From Anaerolineae bacterium (GTDB lineage Bacteria > Chloroflexota > Anaerolineae > SpSt-600), in contig JAPWUT010000057.1 in NCBI GenBank assembly GCA_028275425.1, positions 1 through 9,086 of the forward strand: 9,086 bases of DNA. The letters are read 5' to 3'. The notes below the pieces were generated by a model. That model worked only from the letters and a program-made list of their open reading frames with translations. It did no database searches and was not told where the DNA came from. This document shows positions 1 to 6,672 of the stretch, in pieces. Both the position numbers and the translations under genes were made by a program. How positions within the stretch are numbered: position 1 is the stretch's first letter; each line of letters begins with the position of its first letter.

Positions 1-15
1 AAGGAGCTTCAAGTT

Positions 16-270
16 CTACGCCCCAAGTTTCTTAAGGAGCTCTTCGCGCCTCTGGGCCGCTACTTCCTTCCCCTCTTCAATAATCTTCTTGCCCTTTTCC
101 TGGAGCTCTTCAACCTTTTCCAGGGCACGCTCTCGGAGTTCAATTCCCTTCTCTTGGAGCAGAGCCCTGGTTTCCTCTCCTCTCCTTGGGGCAAAAAGGA
201 GAGCTACAAGCGCCCCCGTAAGGAGGCCCAGCACGAACCCGGCAAAGAAATCGCTCACCTTTCTGAACAT
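16..270 (-). CDS. YtxH-like small membrane protein
   Basis: An 84-residue protein of the YtxH/gas-vesicle-like envelope family, whose biochemical role is unknown; members are single-pass inner-membrane proteins often linked to stress. Residues 5-26 form a hydrophobic segment with small-residue spacing (GFVLGLLTGALVALLF). The family hallmark APRRGEETR follows directly at the membrane face, and then a highly charged helix, probably coiled coil, runs to the C-terminus (KVEELQEKGKKIIEEGKEV). An in-frame ATG six bases upstream (276) overlaps the preceding gene's stop as ATGA. I prefer the ATG at 270 because the AGGAGG site at 284-279 lies 8 nt before it but only 2 nt before the first ATG. It is translationally coupled to the DUF948-like gene upstream. 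The family call is confident; a specific function cannot be given. Confidence 0.85.
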   Translation of the reverse strand: MFRKVSDFFAGFVLGLLTGALVALLFAPRRGEETRALLQEKGIELRERALEKVEELQEKGKKIIEEGKEVAAQRREELLKKLGA

Positions 271-272
271 TT

Positions 273-557
273 TCATCCCCTCCTCTTGGTAAGTATTTTC
301 ACCACATGCCTCACGGCAGAGATAAAACTGGCCAGCTCAATGGCCGGCTTAGCGATTGCTTCCCCTACAATGGCTGTGGTCCCTTCCACCATTTGGGTTG
401 TCCTTCGGGCCGATTCCAGGATGGGCTTTATTTCCCGGTCCAATAGGCGGATTAGGCGGTAAATCTGGAAAGCTAAGATGAGGAGCAAAGCGCCTAAGAC
501 TATGGATTCAACGGCCAAAATTATTATGGCGACATCCCTGATGGCAGCCAAAAGCAT
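273..557 (-). CDS. DUF948-like membrane protein
   Basis: A 94-residue protein with one N-terminal membrane segment (about residues 6-32, rich in I, L, V and A). It is followed by a charged stretch (RLIRLLDREIKPILES) and an amphipathic helical region (TTQMVEGTTAIVGEAIAKPAIELASF) ending in basic residues. This layout resembles the DUF948 family: a membrane anchor plus a helical tail resembling that of methyl-accepting proteins. In other bacteria DUF948 and YtxH genes are frequently adjacent, as here, where the stop overlaps the next gene's first ATG. The start is supported by AGGGAG at 569-564, 6 nt upstream of the ATG. Pairing with YtxH suggests a shared envelope role, possibly stress-related, but no reaction is known. 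The DUF948 assignment comes from layout and context rather than a strong motif. Confidence 0.75.
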   Translation of the reverse strand: MLLAAIRDVAIIILAVESIVLGALLLILAFQIYRLIRLLDREIKPILESARRTTQMVEGTTAIVGEAIAKPAIELASFISAVRHVVKILTKRRG

Positions 558-586
558 GGTTTTCTCCCTTCTCGGATTGGCTTCCC

Positions 587-615
587 ATTATATCATGCAT
601 TTAGCCACTCAGCAA
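587..615 (-). promoter_or_regulatory. Candidate sigma-70-type promoter for the DUF948/YtxH pair
   Basis: On the minus strand, a perfect -10 hexamer TATAAT (592-587) is preceded at exactly 17 bp by TTGCTG (615-610), which matches three of six bases of the -35 consensus. It sits at the very end of the 83-aa membrane protein gene and extends into the 35-bp gap before the DUF948-like gene. Transcription would start near 580, giving a short leader that still includes the AGGGAG ribosome-binding site. It could make the last two genes a separate unit from the operon upstream. The -35 is weak, so this remains a prediction. Confidence 0.5.
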
Positions 616-844
616 GCCTGAGGATGCCGAAGCTCAGGATTGCCCCTTCCAGTATGTGCAGGTCGCCCAAAGTTAGGGGGAAGGAGGGGAGGAAGAAAGA
701 GCCTGCGATGTGGCCAGCAGTGAAGCCCACGGTCCCAACTAAGAGGTAGAGGAAAAGTTGGCGGGGAGTTTTCCCCCTCAGGAGGTAATAGATGGCTCCG
801 CAAAGTAGGCCGAAGATTACGGTCAGGAACCAGACTATGCTCAT
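593..844 (-). CDS. Small three-helix membrane protein, function unknown
   Basis: An 83-residue, very hydrophobic protein. Three membrane segments can be drawn at about residues 3-22, 29-50 and 55-77. The first two are separated by a basic loop (RGKTPRQ) and the last two by a Pro-containing turn (LPSFPLTLGD). Gly residues are frequent in the helices (GLLCGA, GTVGFTAGHIAG), suggesting tight helix packing. I do not recognise a characterised family; small proteins of this kind are annotated only as conserved membrane proteins. It begins 6 bp after the stop of the glycosidase gene and has no clear Shine-Dalgarno site, so translation probably depends on coupling with that gene. The distribution of charges and the clean hydrophobic pattern make it a credible gene rather than a chance ORF. 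Confidence 0.7.
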   Translation of the reverse strand: MSIVWFLTVIFGLLCGAIYYLLRGKTPRQLFLYLLVGTVGFTAGHIAGSFFLPSFPLTLGDLHILEGAILSFGILRLAEWLNA

Positions 845-850
845 GGCTGG

Positions 851-3100
851 TTAAGCTTCAGGGGGGTAAGGTGGACGCTGGCGGTGGAAAATTTCGGGTT
901 GGTGCAGGGCCACAAGGGTCAGGTAAAACAATATGCCGTTCCAAAGGTGGGGGATGGCTGTGCGGTTCTGGTATAGTTCGCCCCTTTTAAGCATTATCTC
1001 ACCGAAGTGGCCGGTTCCAGGGGTAGCTACTTTGTAGGCCAGGAATTCAAGCCCCTTCCGGATAAGCGCTTCGTGTTCAGGGGTTCGGTCGGGGGCGAGG
1101 GCTAAGGAGAAGAGCTGTTCGGCTAAATAGGAGAAGCCACGCCTCTTGCCTTCCACCTTTTCGGTTATTTCCCTCACCAGTATCTCCAGGAGGGGCTGGC
1201 TGTGGGGGTCGCCAGGCTTTAGGAGTGGGGCAGGCCAGAAGGCCCAGTGTAAGCCGCGCCAGCCCAAGATTTCCCTGGTGACTTTCCCCTCCAGCTTCTT
1301 GAGCATGCTTTTCCTCAGGACTGAGGCTGCCTCTTCCCAGCGCTCTGCCTTTCCATCCTCCCCGACCCAGCGGCGAGCGGCATCGGCGGCGGCCATGAGA
1401 GCCGTAAGGGTGGAGCTTGCCCCGTGGAAGGTTGCGGAGGGCCTTGAGGAATCGTCCTCAAAGGCGGGGCGGAGCCAGCCTGCCCGCCGGTCCACGTAAT
1501 CCATCAAAGCTTCGGCTCCTTTTTCTATGACTTCCCAAGCCTTCCGGCGGTAGCTTTCCTTCCTTTCCTCGGGGATGAAGGCTTCATGGCGCCAGAGGTT
1601 CCAGAGGGTTAAGCCAGTGGAGTCAATCTCAAAGGGGTGAGGCATTGAGCCTGGCGAGCCATCGGTGGAGTAGTTGGCCTTGAAGTGGCCTTCGGGGCGG
1701 TAAAATGGCCAGCGCAGGTTCACCAGCCACATCCAGCCAAAAGCTATTTTCCCCTTCATCTGAACTTTCATGAGGAAATCGGCGTGGCGGTCAACCCTTT
1801 CGGGGAAGCCGGCCGCATCCAGCCCCACGTCAAAGAAGGCGCTATCGCGCGGGAAATCAAAGTGGTAAGGTGGCTGGCGCGATAGGGAAGCGACCACTGC
1901 ACCGGAGCTTTCGTCTTGCCCCATGATTAGGGAGATGACGGAGCGCTTTGCCACCCTTAGGATGGCTTTGTCTTTTTCGGCTGGCGGGATGAAGGTTCTT
2001 TGCCCGACTTTTTCCCAAGCTTGCTCAGCTTTGCGGGCGAGGGCTTCTATGCCGATTTCGCGGGCACGGCGGACGAGGTTAGCGGCCTCGGTAGCTGTTG
2101 AGCCAAGGGCGATGAAAACCGTGACTGTGCCACGCAGTTCGGGTAAGTCAAGGGAGAGGGCGGAATCCACCGGCCCGCAGAAGGCCTGGTTTCCTTGGAG
2201 GAGGCCGTCTTCGGCGTCAAGCCTGCCCCCAAGAGGAGCGCTTTGGGGGACTTTTCTCCCGGCTCTATCGGCTCCGACCTGGAAGGAGGAAGGCATGGAG
2301 TCAAAGCCCCAAGCCAGGAAGACCCCTCCCTCTGGGTAGAAGCCATCCAGCCTCTCAGGGGTCCAGCCTCCTTCGGGGATTGGCATCCACCGGCGGCGGC
2401 GAGGGCAAAAGTGGATGATTAAGCCATCGGCTGGGCAATAGACGGCGGCGAAACCGGCATCCTTGGGGTCGGGGGAGATGAACAGGCCTTTGATAGGCCT
2501 CAGAGAGGGGGCGAAGGTGGCATGGTAGAAGAAGCGGCTTGCCCCCTCCACCCTGTGCACCCTGATTAAGAGGTCCCATTCAGGGTCAACCCAATCGGTT
2601 ACCTCCAAGCTGGCGGGGCCTGAGAGGTTCGTAATGAGGATGGCAGAATCCTCACTGGCATAGTGGCGTTGGGAGGTCCAAACCGGGTCGTTCAGCCAAA
2701 CCGGTTTATCGGCCTTGGGTATAAGGAGGCCGGCTCTGGAGCCGAGCTCAGGGTAAGGCTCAAGCGGCCTTCCGTAGAGTTTCCAATCCTCAGAAGGCGC
2801 TTCCTCCCCCCAGCGCACATCATACGGGCGAGCAGCTTGCTCATTGAGCAGGCTTACGAGGTCCATCAGGCCGAAGACCTTGTAGGCAGTGAAGTAGCGG
2901 AGGTGGTCGCAGAAGGAGAGGGAAGGCCAACGGAGGTGGGTCACCTCAGCCCAAGGGGATATGCTCACCGATAGGCGGCCATTGGATAGGGCAGCAATGG
3001 CGTTTGTCCCCCCGGAAATGGTCTCCGATAGGAGGTTAGCCTGGAGGAGGGGGTCTTCGGGGACAGGCGGTATGGGCTTGAGTTCAATCCTCCTCTGCAT
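851..3100 (-). CDS. GH15-like (glucoamylase-type) glycoside hydrolase, cytoplasmic
   Basis: A 749-residue protein resembling glucoamylase-type (alpha/alpha)6-barrel glycosidases. Residues 1-340 look like a beta-rich N-terminal domain, as in bacterial GH15 enzymes, and about 375-735 form the helical catalytic barrel. Typical barrel landmarks are visible: PYHFDFPRDSAFF (411-423), like the substrate-binding WPRD segment; PAFEDD (545-550) with Glu548 as candidate general acid; and GHFGEIM (697-703) with Glu701 as candidate base, followed by PHLWNGILF (717-725). The expected role is release of glucose or a related sugar from the non-reducing end of an alpha-glucan or an alpha-glucoside. There is no signal peptide, so it should act in the cytoplasm on stored or imported sugar. 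GGAGG (3114-3110) lies 9 nt before the ATG, and the gene overlaps the ATPase gene by 17 bp. The substrate is not determinable, and a related six-hairpin family remains possible. Confidence 0.72.
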   Translation of the reverse strand: MQRRIELKPIPPVPEDPLLQANLLSETISGGTNAIAALSNGRLSVSISPWAEVTHLRWPSLSFCDHLRYFTAYKVFGLMDLVSLLNEQAARPYDVRWGEEAPSEDWKLYGRPLEPYPELGSRAGLLIPKADKPVWLNDPVWTSQRHYASEDSAILITNLSGPASLEVTDWVDPEWDLLIRVHRVEGASRFFYHATFAPSLRPIKGLFISPDPKDAGFAAVYCPADGLIIHFCPRRRRWMPIPEGGWTPERLDGFYPEGGVFLAWGFDSMPSSFQVGADRAGRKVPQSAPLGGRLDAEDGLLQGNQAFCGPVDSALSLDLPELRGTVTVFIALGSTATEAANLVRRAREIGIEALARKAEQAWEKVGQRTFIPPAEKDKAILRVAKRSVISLIMGQDESSGAVVASLSRQPPYHFDFPRDSAFFDVGLDAAGFPERVDRHADFLMKVQMKGKIAFGWMWLVNLRWPFYRPEGHFKANYSTDGSPGSMPHPFEIDSTGLTLWNLWRHEAFIPEERKESYRRKAWEVIEKGAEALMDYVDRRAGWLRPAFEDDSSRPSATFHGASSTLTALMAAADAARRWVGEDGKAERWEEAASVLRKSMLKKLEGKVTREILGWRGLHWAFWPAPLLKPGDPHSQPLLEILVREITEKVEGKRRGFSYLAEQLFSLALAPDRTPEHEALIRKGLEFLAYKVATPGTGHFGEIMLKRGELYQNRTAIPHLWNGILFYLTLVALHQPEIFHRQRPPYPPEA

Positions 3101-3875
3101 GGAGCTTTTCCTCCAGATTTCTCACGATTTCCTCGGCCTCTCGCACCAAGCCCTGGTCCAGCTCAAAGACTGGCTTTCCGAGCTTATCGGCTTCCAGGGC
3201 GAGGGGGCTGTAGGACAGGAAGCCGAGGAAGGTGAAGCCTGGGAGGTTGGCCAAGAGGAAGTCTTTGTCCTTCTGGCTTTGGATTTTGTTCCCGACCACG
3301 AACGTCCTTCTTACGCCTATATCGGCAGCGAGCCTTTGGACCGCGTAGGCAGTCTGCAGGCTACGCAGGCCTGGTTCCACCACGATGATGAAGGCATCAA
3401 CAGCCTTAGCGGTAGCCCGGCCCAGGTGCTCCACTCCGGCCTCCATATCCATTATGAGGACTTCCTGGCGTTGGAGCAGTAGGTGCGCCACCAGGTTCTT
3501 GAGTAGGACGCTCTCCGGGCATACGCACCCTGAGCCTCCCTTCTCAATCGTGCCCATAACCAGGAGCTTGATTCCCCTGTGCTCTACGGAAAACCTATCG
3601 GGGATGTCATCAACTTTGGGGTTCATTTTGAAGATTAGGCCATAGGAGCCGGGTTTAGCGCCGGTCCGCTCCTCAATGAGGTCCTCCATCTTGGCTATTG
3701 GGGTCAGTTTGGCGACAAGCTCCTGGGGGAAGCCGAGGGCGACCGCCAAGTTCCCGTCCGGGTCAGCATCCACGGCGATGACTTTGAAGCCTTTCTGGGA
3801 GTAGATGTAAGCCAGGAGGGCAGCAAGCGTGCTTTTTCCGACTCCACCTTTACCGCTTATGGCAATCTTGGGCAT
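3084..3875 (-). CDS. cooC: CooC-type P-loop ATPase (MinD/ParA superfamily)
   Basis: A 263-residue SIMIBI-class ATPase. The deviant Walker A GKGGVGKST occupies residues 8-16, with the signature Lys at position 9, and VDADPDGNLAVALG (35-48) forms the switch I-like region. Walker B with switch II is LIMDMEAGVEHLGR (140-153). A CVC pair (C117, C119) matches the CxC that binds nickel or zinc at the dimer interface of CooC. Known CooC proteins use ATP to help load nickel into the C-cluster of carbon monoxide dehydrogenase. Length and motif order fit the family well. The start is supported by GGGAGG (3885-3880), 4 nt upstream. It is unusual that the flanking genes encode a secreted propeller and a glycosidase and no cooS is visible, so its client here is unknown. 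It is probably co-transcribed with both neighbours. Confidence 0.87.
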   Translation of the reverse strand: MPKIAISGKGGVGKSTLAALLAYIYSQKGFKVIAVDADPDGNLAVALGFPQELVAKLTPIAKMEDLIEERTGAKPGSYGLIFKMNPKVDDIPDRFSVEHRGIKLLVMGTIEKGGSGCVCPESVLLKNLVAHLLLQRQEVLIMDMEAGVEHLGRATAKAVDAFIIVVEPGLRSLQTAYAVQRLAADIGVRRTFVVGNKIQSQKDKDFLLANLPGFTFLGFLSYSPLALEADKLGKPVFELDQGLVREAEEIVRNLEEKLHAEED

Positions 3876-3891
3876 ATAACCTCCCGCAAGC

Positions 3892-6660
3892 TCAGTAATT
3901 TCTGAGGACGAGTGGCAGGTAGACGGAGTAGGCGGAGTTATGGCCTCCTTCGTACAGGATTCGGAAAGAGCTCAAGCAAGGCGGGCAGCAAGCCTGGTAG
4001 CAGCCCTCGCAGCACTCCATTTCAACTTTGTACTGGATGTAGCGGGATTCAGGGTAGAGGGCAGTCGGCCCGGAGTTGGTGGGGCTTACTATTTCCGCCG
4101 GCCCTTCGTAGTAGCACTTCCCGCCTACGCACTTGGGACCGGTCCAGCTTGTCCAGGAGGAATCGGGCCAAGGGGTATTGCCTGTCCTGGTCTGAAGGGT
4201 TACCGTTGTGCCCAGGGGGGTAACGCCCCAGTATTCAAGGAAGTACCATTTAGCCGTGGCCCCGACGTCTATGATTGGCGAGATGTAAATGCCCTTGTTA
4301 TTGGTTACAGGCCTGGTGAAGTAAATGTCCCTTGTGGTTTCGCGGCCATCGTAGGGGTCATCGCGGCGGTTGTCGTCCCAGACCACGTAGGGGGCTTCTA
4401 TCCTACAGCCGCATGAGCCGCCGGTTAAGCCGGAGGTAGCTATGGATGGCCGGGCTTGGAGGGCAGAGGCCGGAGCCATCTCCAAGTAATCCTGGTTGAG
4501 GAGGCCGTGCCTCTTCACGTTATCGTTGACGGTGTATTCGTCCTCAAAGTAAAAGTCGGCGCAGATGCAGGCCTGCTGTGGTTCACCGCAGACGGTGTAA
4601 TTGGTGCAGATTTTATTCGCACACTCATTGCACGGTGAAGGATGGCAAGGAGGCGAGGGGACAGAAACGGGTGCGTTTTCTGGGGCTTGCATTACGGGGT
4701 TACAGGTATTGACCAAGAAGATGTCGTAGTTAACTTCGGGCTCGTAGTTGCGGTTATCGGCCCAGGCTATGTGCATTCCGGGCCAAAGCTCTCTTGAAGC
4801 CATAGCTGGGTTCTTCTGGGCAAATTGTTCCTCGGAGGGCAAAGGCTTATCCGGGGCTAAACAGCCTGGGGTAGGGCATATATCCCGGCCTTTGACTTTT
4901 ACATCGCCATAGATTGGGGTGAGAGTGCAGTTACAGCAGGGAGGGCACGTAATTACACTGCTAAAATCCAAAGTCGTAGGTAGCACATCACAAGTAACGG
5001 TTGGAGGCACAACGCTCCAGCTGACCCTTTCAAGGGTAGGCTCAAAGGTCCAAGCGTAAAAGATATCGCCCTTGGGGTCCTGGCGGTAATCGGTCCAGGC
5101 AAAGTGGACGGAATAACCACGGTAAAGGGCTGTAAAGGTTATCGTTTGGGTTACTGGGGATGGGCAGCAGCGGTCTTCAGGCGAAACTTCGCGGGAGTAG
5201 GTTAGCTTGAGGTAAACGGGGGAAACTCCTATGGTCGGTTCGCTTTGCCTGGCCCCTGGGTCATCTTTGTTCACTTTTTGGTCAATGTGGAAAGTGGCGG
5301 GAGCACAATCCGGGTTTGAGCACTCCCGGCCCCAAGTGAAGAAGATGTCGCCGGAATCGTAGCGGTCATCTTCCCACACCACGTAGATTTTATCAACCGG
5401 AGGCGGGACGTAAGCTATGGCCGGGGCCGATTGGGATTGCTGTTTAGCGTAAGGGTAATCGGTGACAAAGACGTTTCTGGACCAAGTCAATCCACCGTCC
5501 GTAGACATGGCAAAGTAAATGTCGTTGTTTCCGTTACGCTGGTCCTGCCAGACAACGTAGATGTGGCCGTTTGTAGGGTTAACGGTTATGGATGGGTTGA
5601 CCTGCCTGGCGTTGCTGGTGTCATCGTTTATGGGACCGACCTCGGTCCAATGTAGGCCGCCATCGGTTGAGTAAGCGAAGTAAATGTCGTAGCCACGAGC
5701 GCTACTGCGTGAATCTTCCCAAACGGCGTATAGGCGACCGTTGTAGTAGGCCAAAGCAGGCGATTCCTGGTTGCCAGGTTTATCGCACACGGTGATGTCA
5801 CTGCTCCAAGTGCGGCCACCATCGGTGGAATAGGAGAAGAAGATGTCCTTATTGTAGACTGGGCCATTGCGCCCATCGGTCCAAACGACATAGAGGATGT
5901 TGGGATTGTCAGGGTTTCTGAGTATTTTGGCCTCGGTCTTAATTGAGTTAACCGGGTCGCTGACCATCCGGTCGGTTCCGGTGTAAATCTCGGGCTCGGA
6001 CCAAGGTTCTTCGTAGACGGCGTTGAGGCGGATAAGGCCAATGATGGGGGAAAGGTCAAGGTTGGAAAAGCCTTTCTGGAAGTCCTGGGCAGTGACCTGC
6101 TGGATGCTTTTGGAGGTTACTACCTTTACCGGCTTGGGGGTCTCAGGAGAAGGGAAGAAGTTGTTTCCTTCGTTGCTTTCCCTAACGTTGCCATCGGTAT
6201 CAATTTGGGCCCAGATGTTGAAGGTATTGGTTCGGGTGAATGTGTATTGGGCTGTAAGGGTATAGGCCTGCCCTGGAGTCCTAACCCAAACGGCTTGGAC
6301 AGGCCAAGAGATATCGCCGTGCTGGCCTATGGCAGGCGGTTGGGGCGGGTTTATGTAAAGGTCAACGAAGAAGTTGTTGGTGACGACCATGCTTCCAGAG
6401 CCTTGGTTTTTGATGCGCACCATTATCTGAGCTGGCCTGTTTACCAATGGATATTCAGGGGAGAAAGTTATGTCTTCTATCACCAAGTCCGGGAGGGCTT
6501 GAGCGGTTACTCCCCCCTCTTCTTGCCCTTGCACGGTGACTATGGGGGTCGGTGTAGGCCGTGGTGGGGAGCTTTCCGTGGGCAAGTTGAAGGTAAGGGC
6601 AAGCAAGATAAGAGCGAGGAAGGTAAAACTTACTCCTGCAAGGATGAGGAGCCTTCGCAT
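3892..6660 (-). CDS. Exported CARDB and BNR/Asp-box beta-propeller protein with cysteine-rich inserts
   Basis: A 922-residue surface or secreted protein. An N-terminal hydrophobic segment (residues 4-24 after MRR) acts as a signal or anchor. It is followed by a short Pro/Thr linker, a CARDB-type beta-sandwich (about 57-181, ending in the typical ESNEGNNFF) and then a beta-propeller. Seven repeats of the pattern W-x-D-x-R followed by D-I-[FY]-[FL] begin at W260, W314, W371, W429, W522, W633 and W761. Three carry perfect Asp boxes (STDGGRTW, STDGGLHW, STDGGLTW). About 790-905 looks like a further beta-sandwich, and the protein ends in YLPLVLRNY. There are 30 cysteines, 29 of them after residue 440. 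No sialidase catalytic set (Arg triad, Tyr/Glu) was recognised, so it is more likely a binding or structural protein than an enzyme. The ATG at 6660 is chosen over 6702 because of its signal sequence and strong ribosome-binding site. Confidence 0.82.
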   Translation of the reverse strand: MRRLLILAGVSFTFLALILLALTFNLPTESSPPRPTPTPIVTVQGQEEGGVTAQALPDLVIEDITFSPEYPLVNRPAQIMVRIKNQGSGSMVVTNNFFVDLYINPPQPPAIGQHGDISWPVQAVWVRTPGQAYTLTAQYTFTRTNTFNIWAQIDTDGNVRESNEGNNFFPSPETPKPVKVVTSKSIQQVTAQDFQKGFSNLDLSPIIGLIRLNAVYEEPWSEPEIYTGTDRMVSDPVNSIKTEAKILRNPDNPNILYVVWTDGRNGPVYNKDIFFSYSTDGGRTWSSDITVCDKPGNQESPALAYYNGRLYAVWEDSRSSARGYDIYFAYSTDGGLHWTEVGPINDDTSNARQVNPSITVNPTNGHIYVVWQDQRNGNNDIYFAMSTDGGLTWSRNVFVTDYPYAKQQSQSAPAIAYVPPPVDKIYVVWEDDRYDSGDIFFTWGRECSNPDCAPATFHIDQKVNKDDPGARQSEPTIGVSPVYLKLTYSREVSPEDRCCPSPVTQTITFTALYRGYSVHFAWTDYRQDPKGDIFYAWTFEPTLERVSWSVVPPTVTCDVLPTTLDFSSVITCPPCCNCTLTPIYGDVKVKGRDICPTPGCLAPDKPLPSEEQFAQKNPAMASRELWPGMHIAWADNRNYEPEVNYDIFLVNTCNPVMQAPENAPVSVPSPPCHPSPCNECANKICTNYTVCGEPQQACICADFYFEDEYTVNDNVKRHGLLNQDYLEMAPASALQARPSIATSGLTGGSCGCRIEAPYVVWDDNRRDDPYDGRETTRDIYFTRPVTNNKGIYISPIIDVGATAKWYFLEYWGVTPLGTTVTLQTRTGNTPWPDSSWTSWTGPKCVGGKCYYEGPAEIVSPTNSGPTALYPESRYIQYKVEMECCEGCYQACCPPCLSSFRILYEGGHNSAYSVYLPLVLRNY

Positions 6661-6665
6661 TTTGC

Positions 6666-6672
6666 CCTCCTT
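6666..6672 (-). promoter_or_regulatory. Ribosome-binding site fixing the start of the propeller gene
   Basis: A full AAGGAGG sits 5 nt upstream of the ATG at 6660 and overlaps the TAA stop of the preceding gene (6674-6672). This argues against the longer reading from 6702, which would put 14 hydrophilic residues in front of the signal sequence. It also implies translational coupling between the two exported proteins. Confidence 0.85.

Noticed and set aside
2961..3482. Plus-strand 173-codon ORF opposite the CooC and glycosidase genes
   Set aside because: It lies wholly antisense to two confidently identified proteins, has no recognisable motif, and arises from GC-biased third positions.
4245..5890. 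Sialidase activity for the Asp-box propeller protein
   Set aside because: Asp boxes are structural. I could not find the arginine triad with the Tyr/Glu nucleophile pair, so an enzymatic call is not supported.
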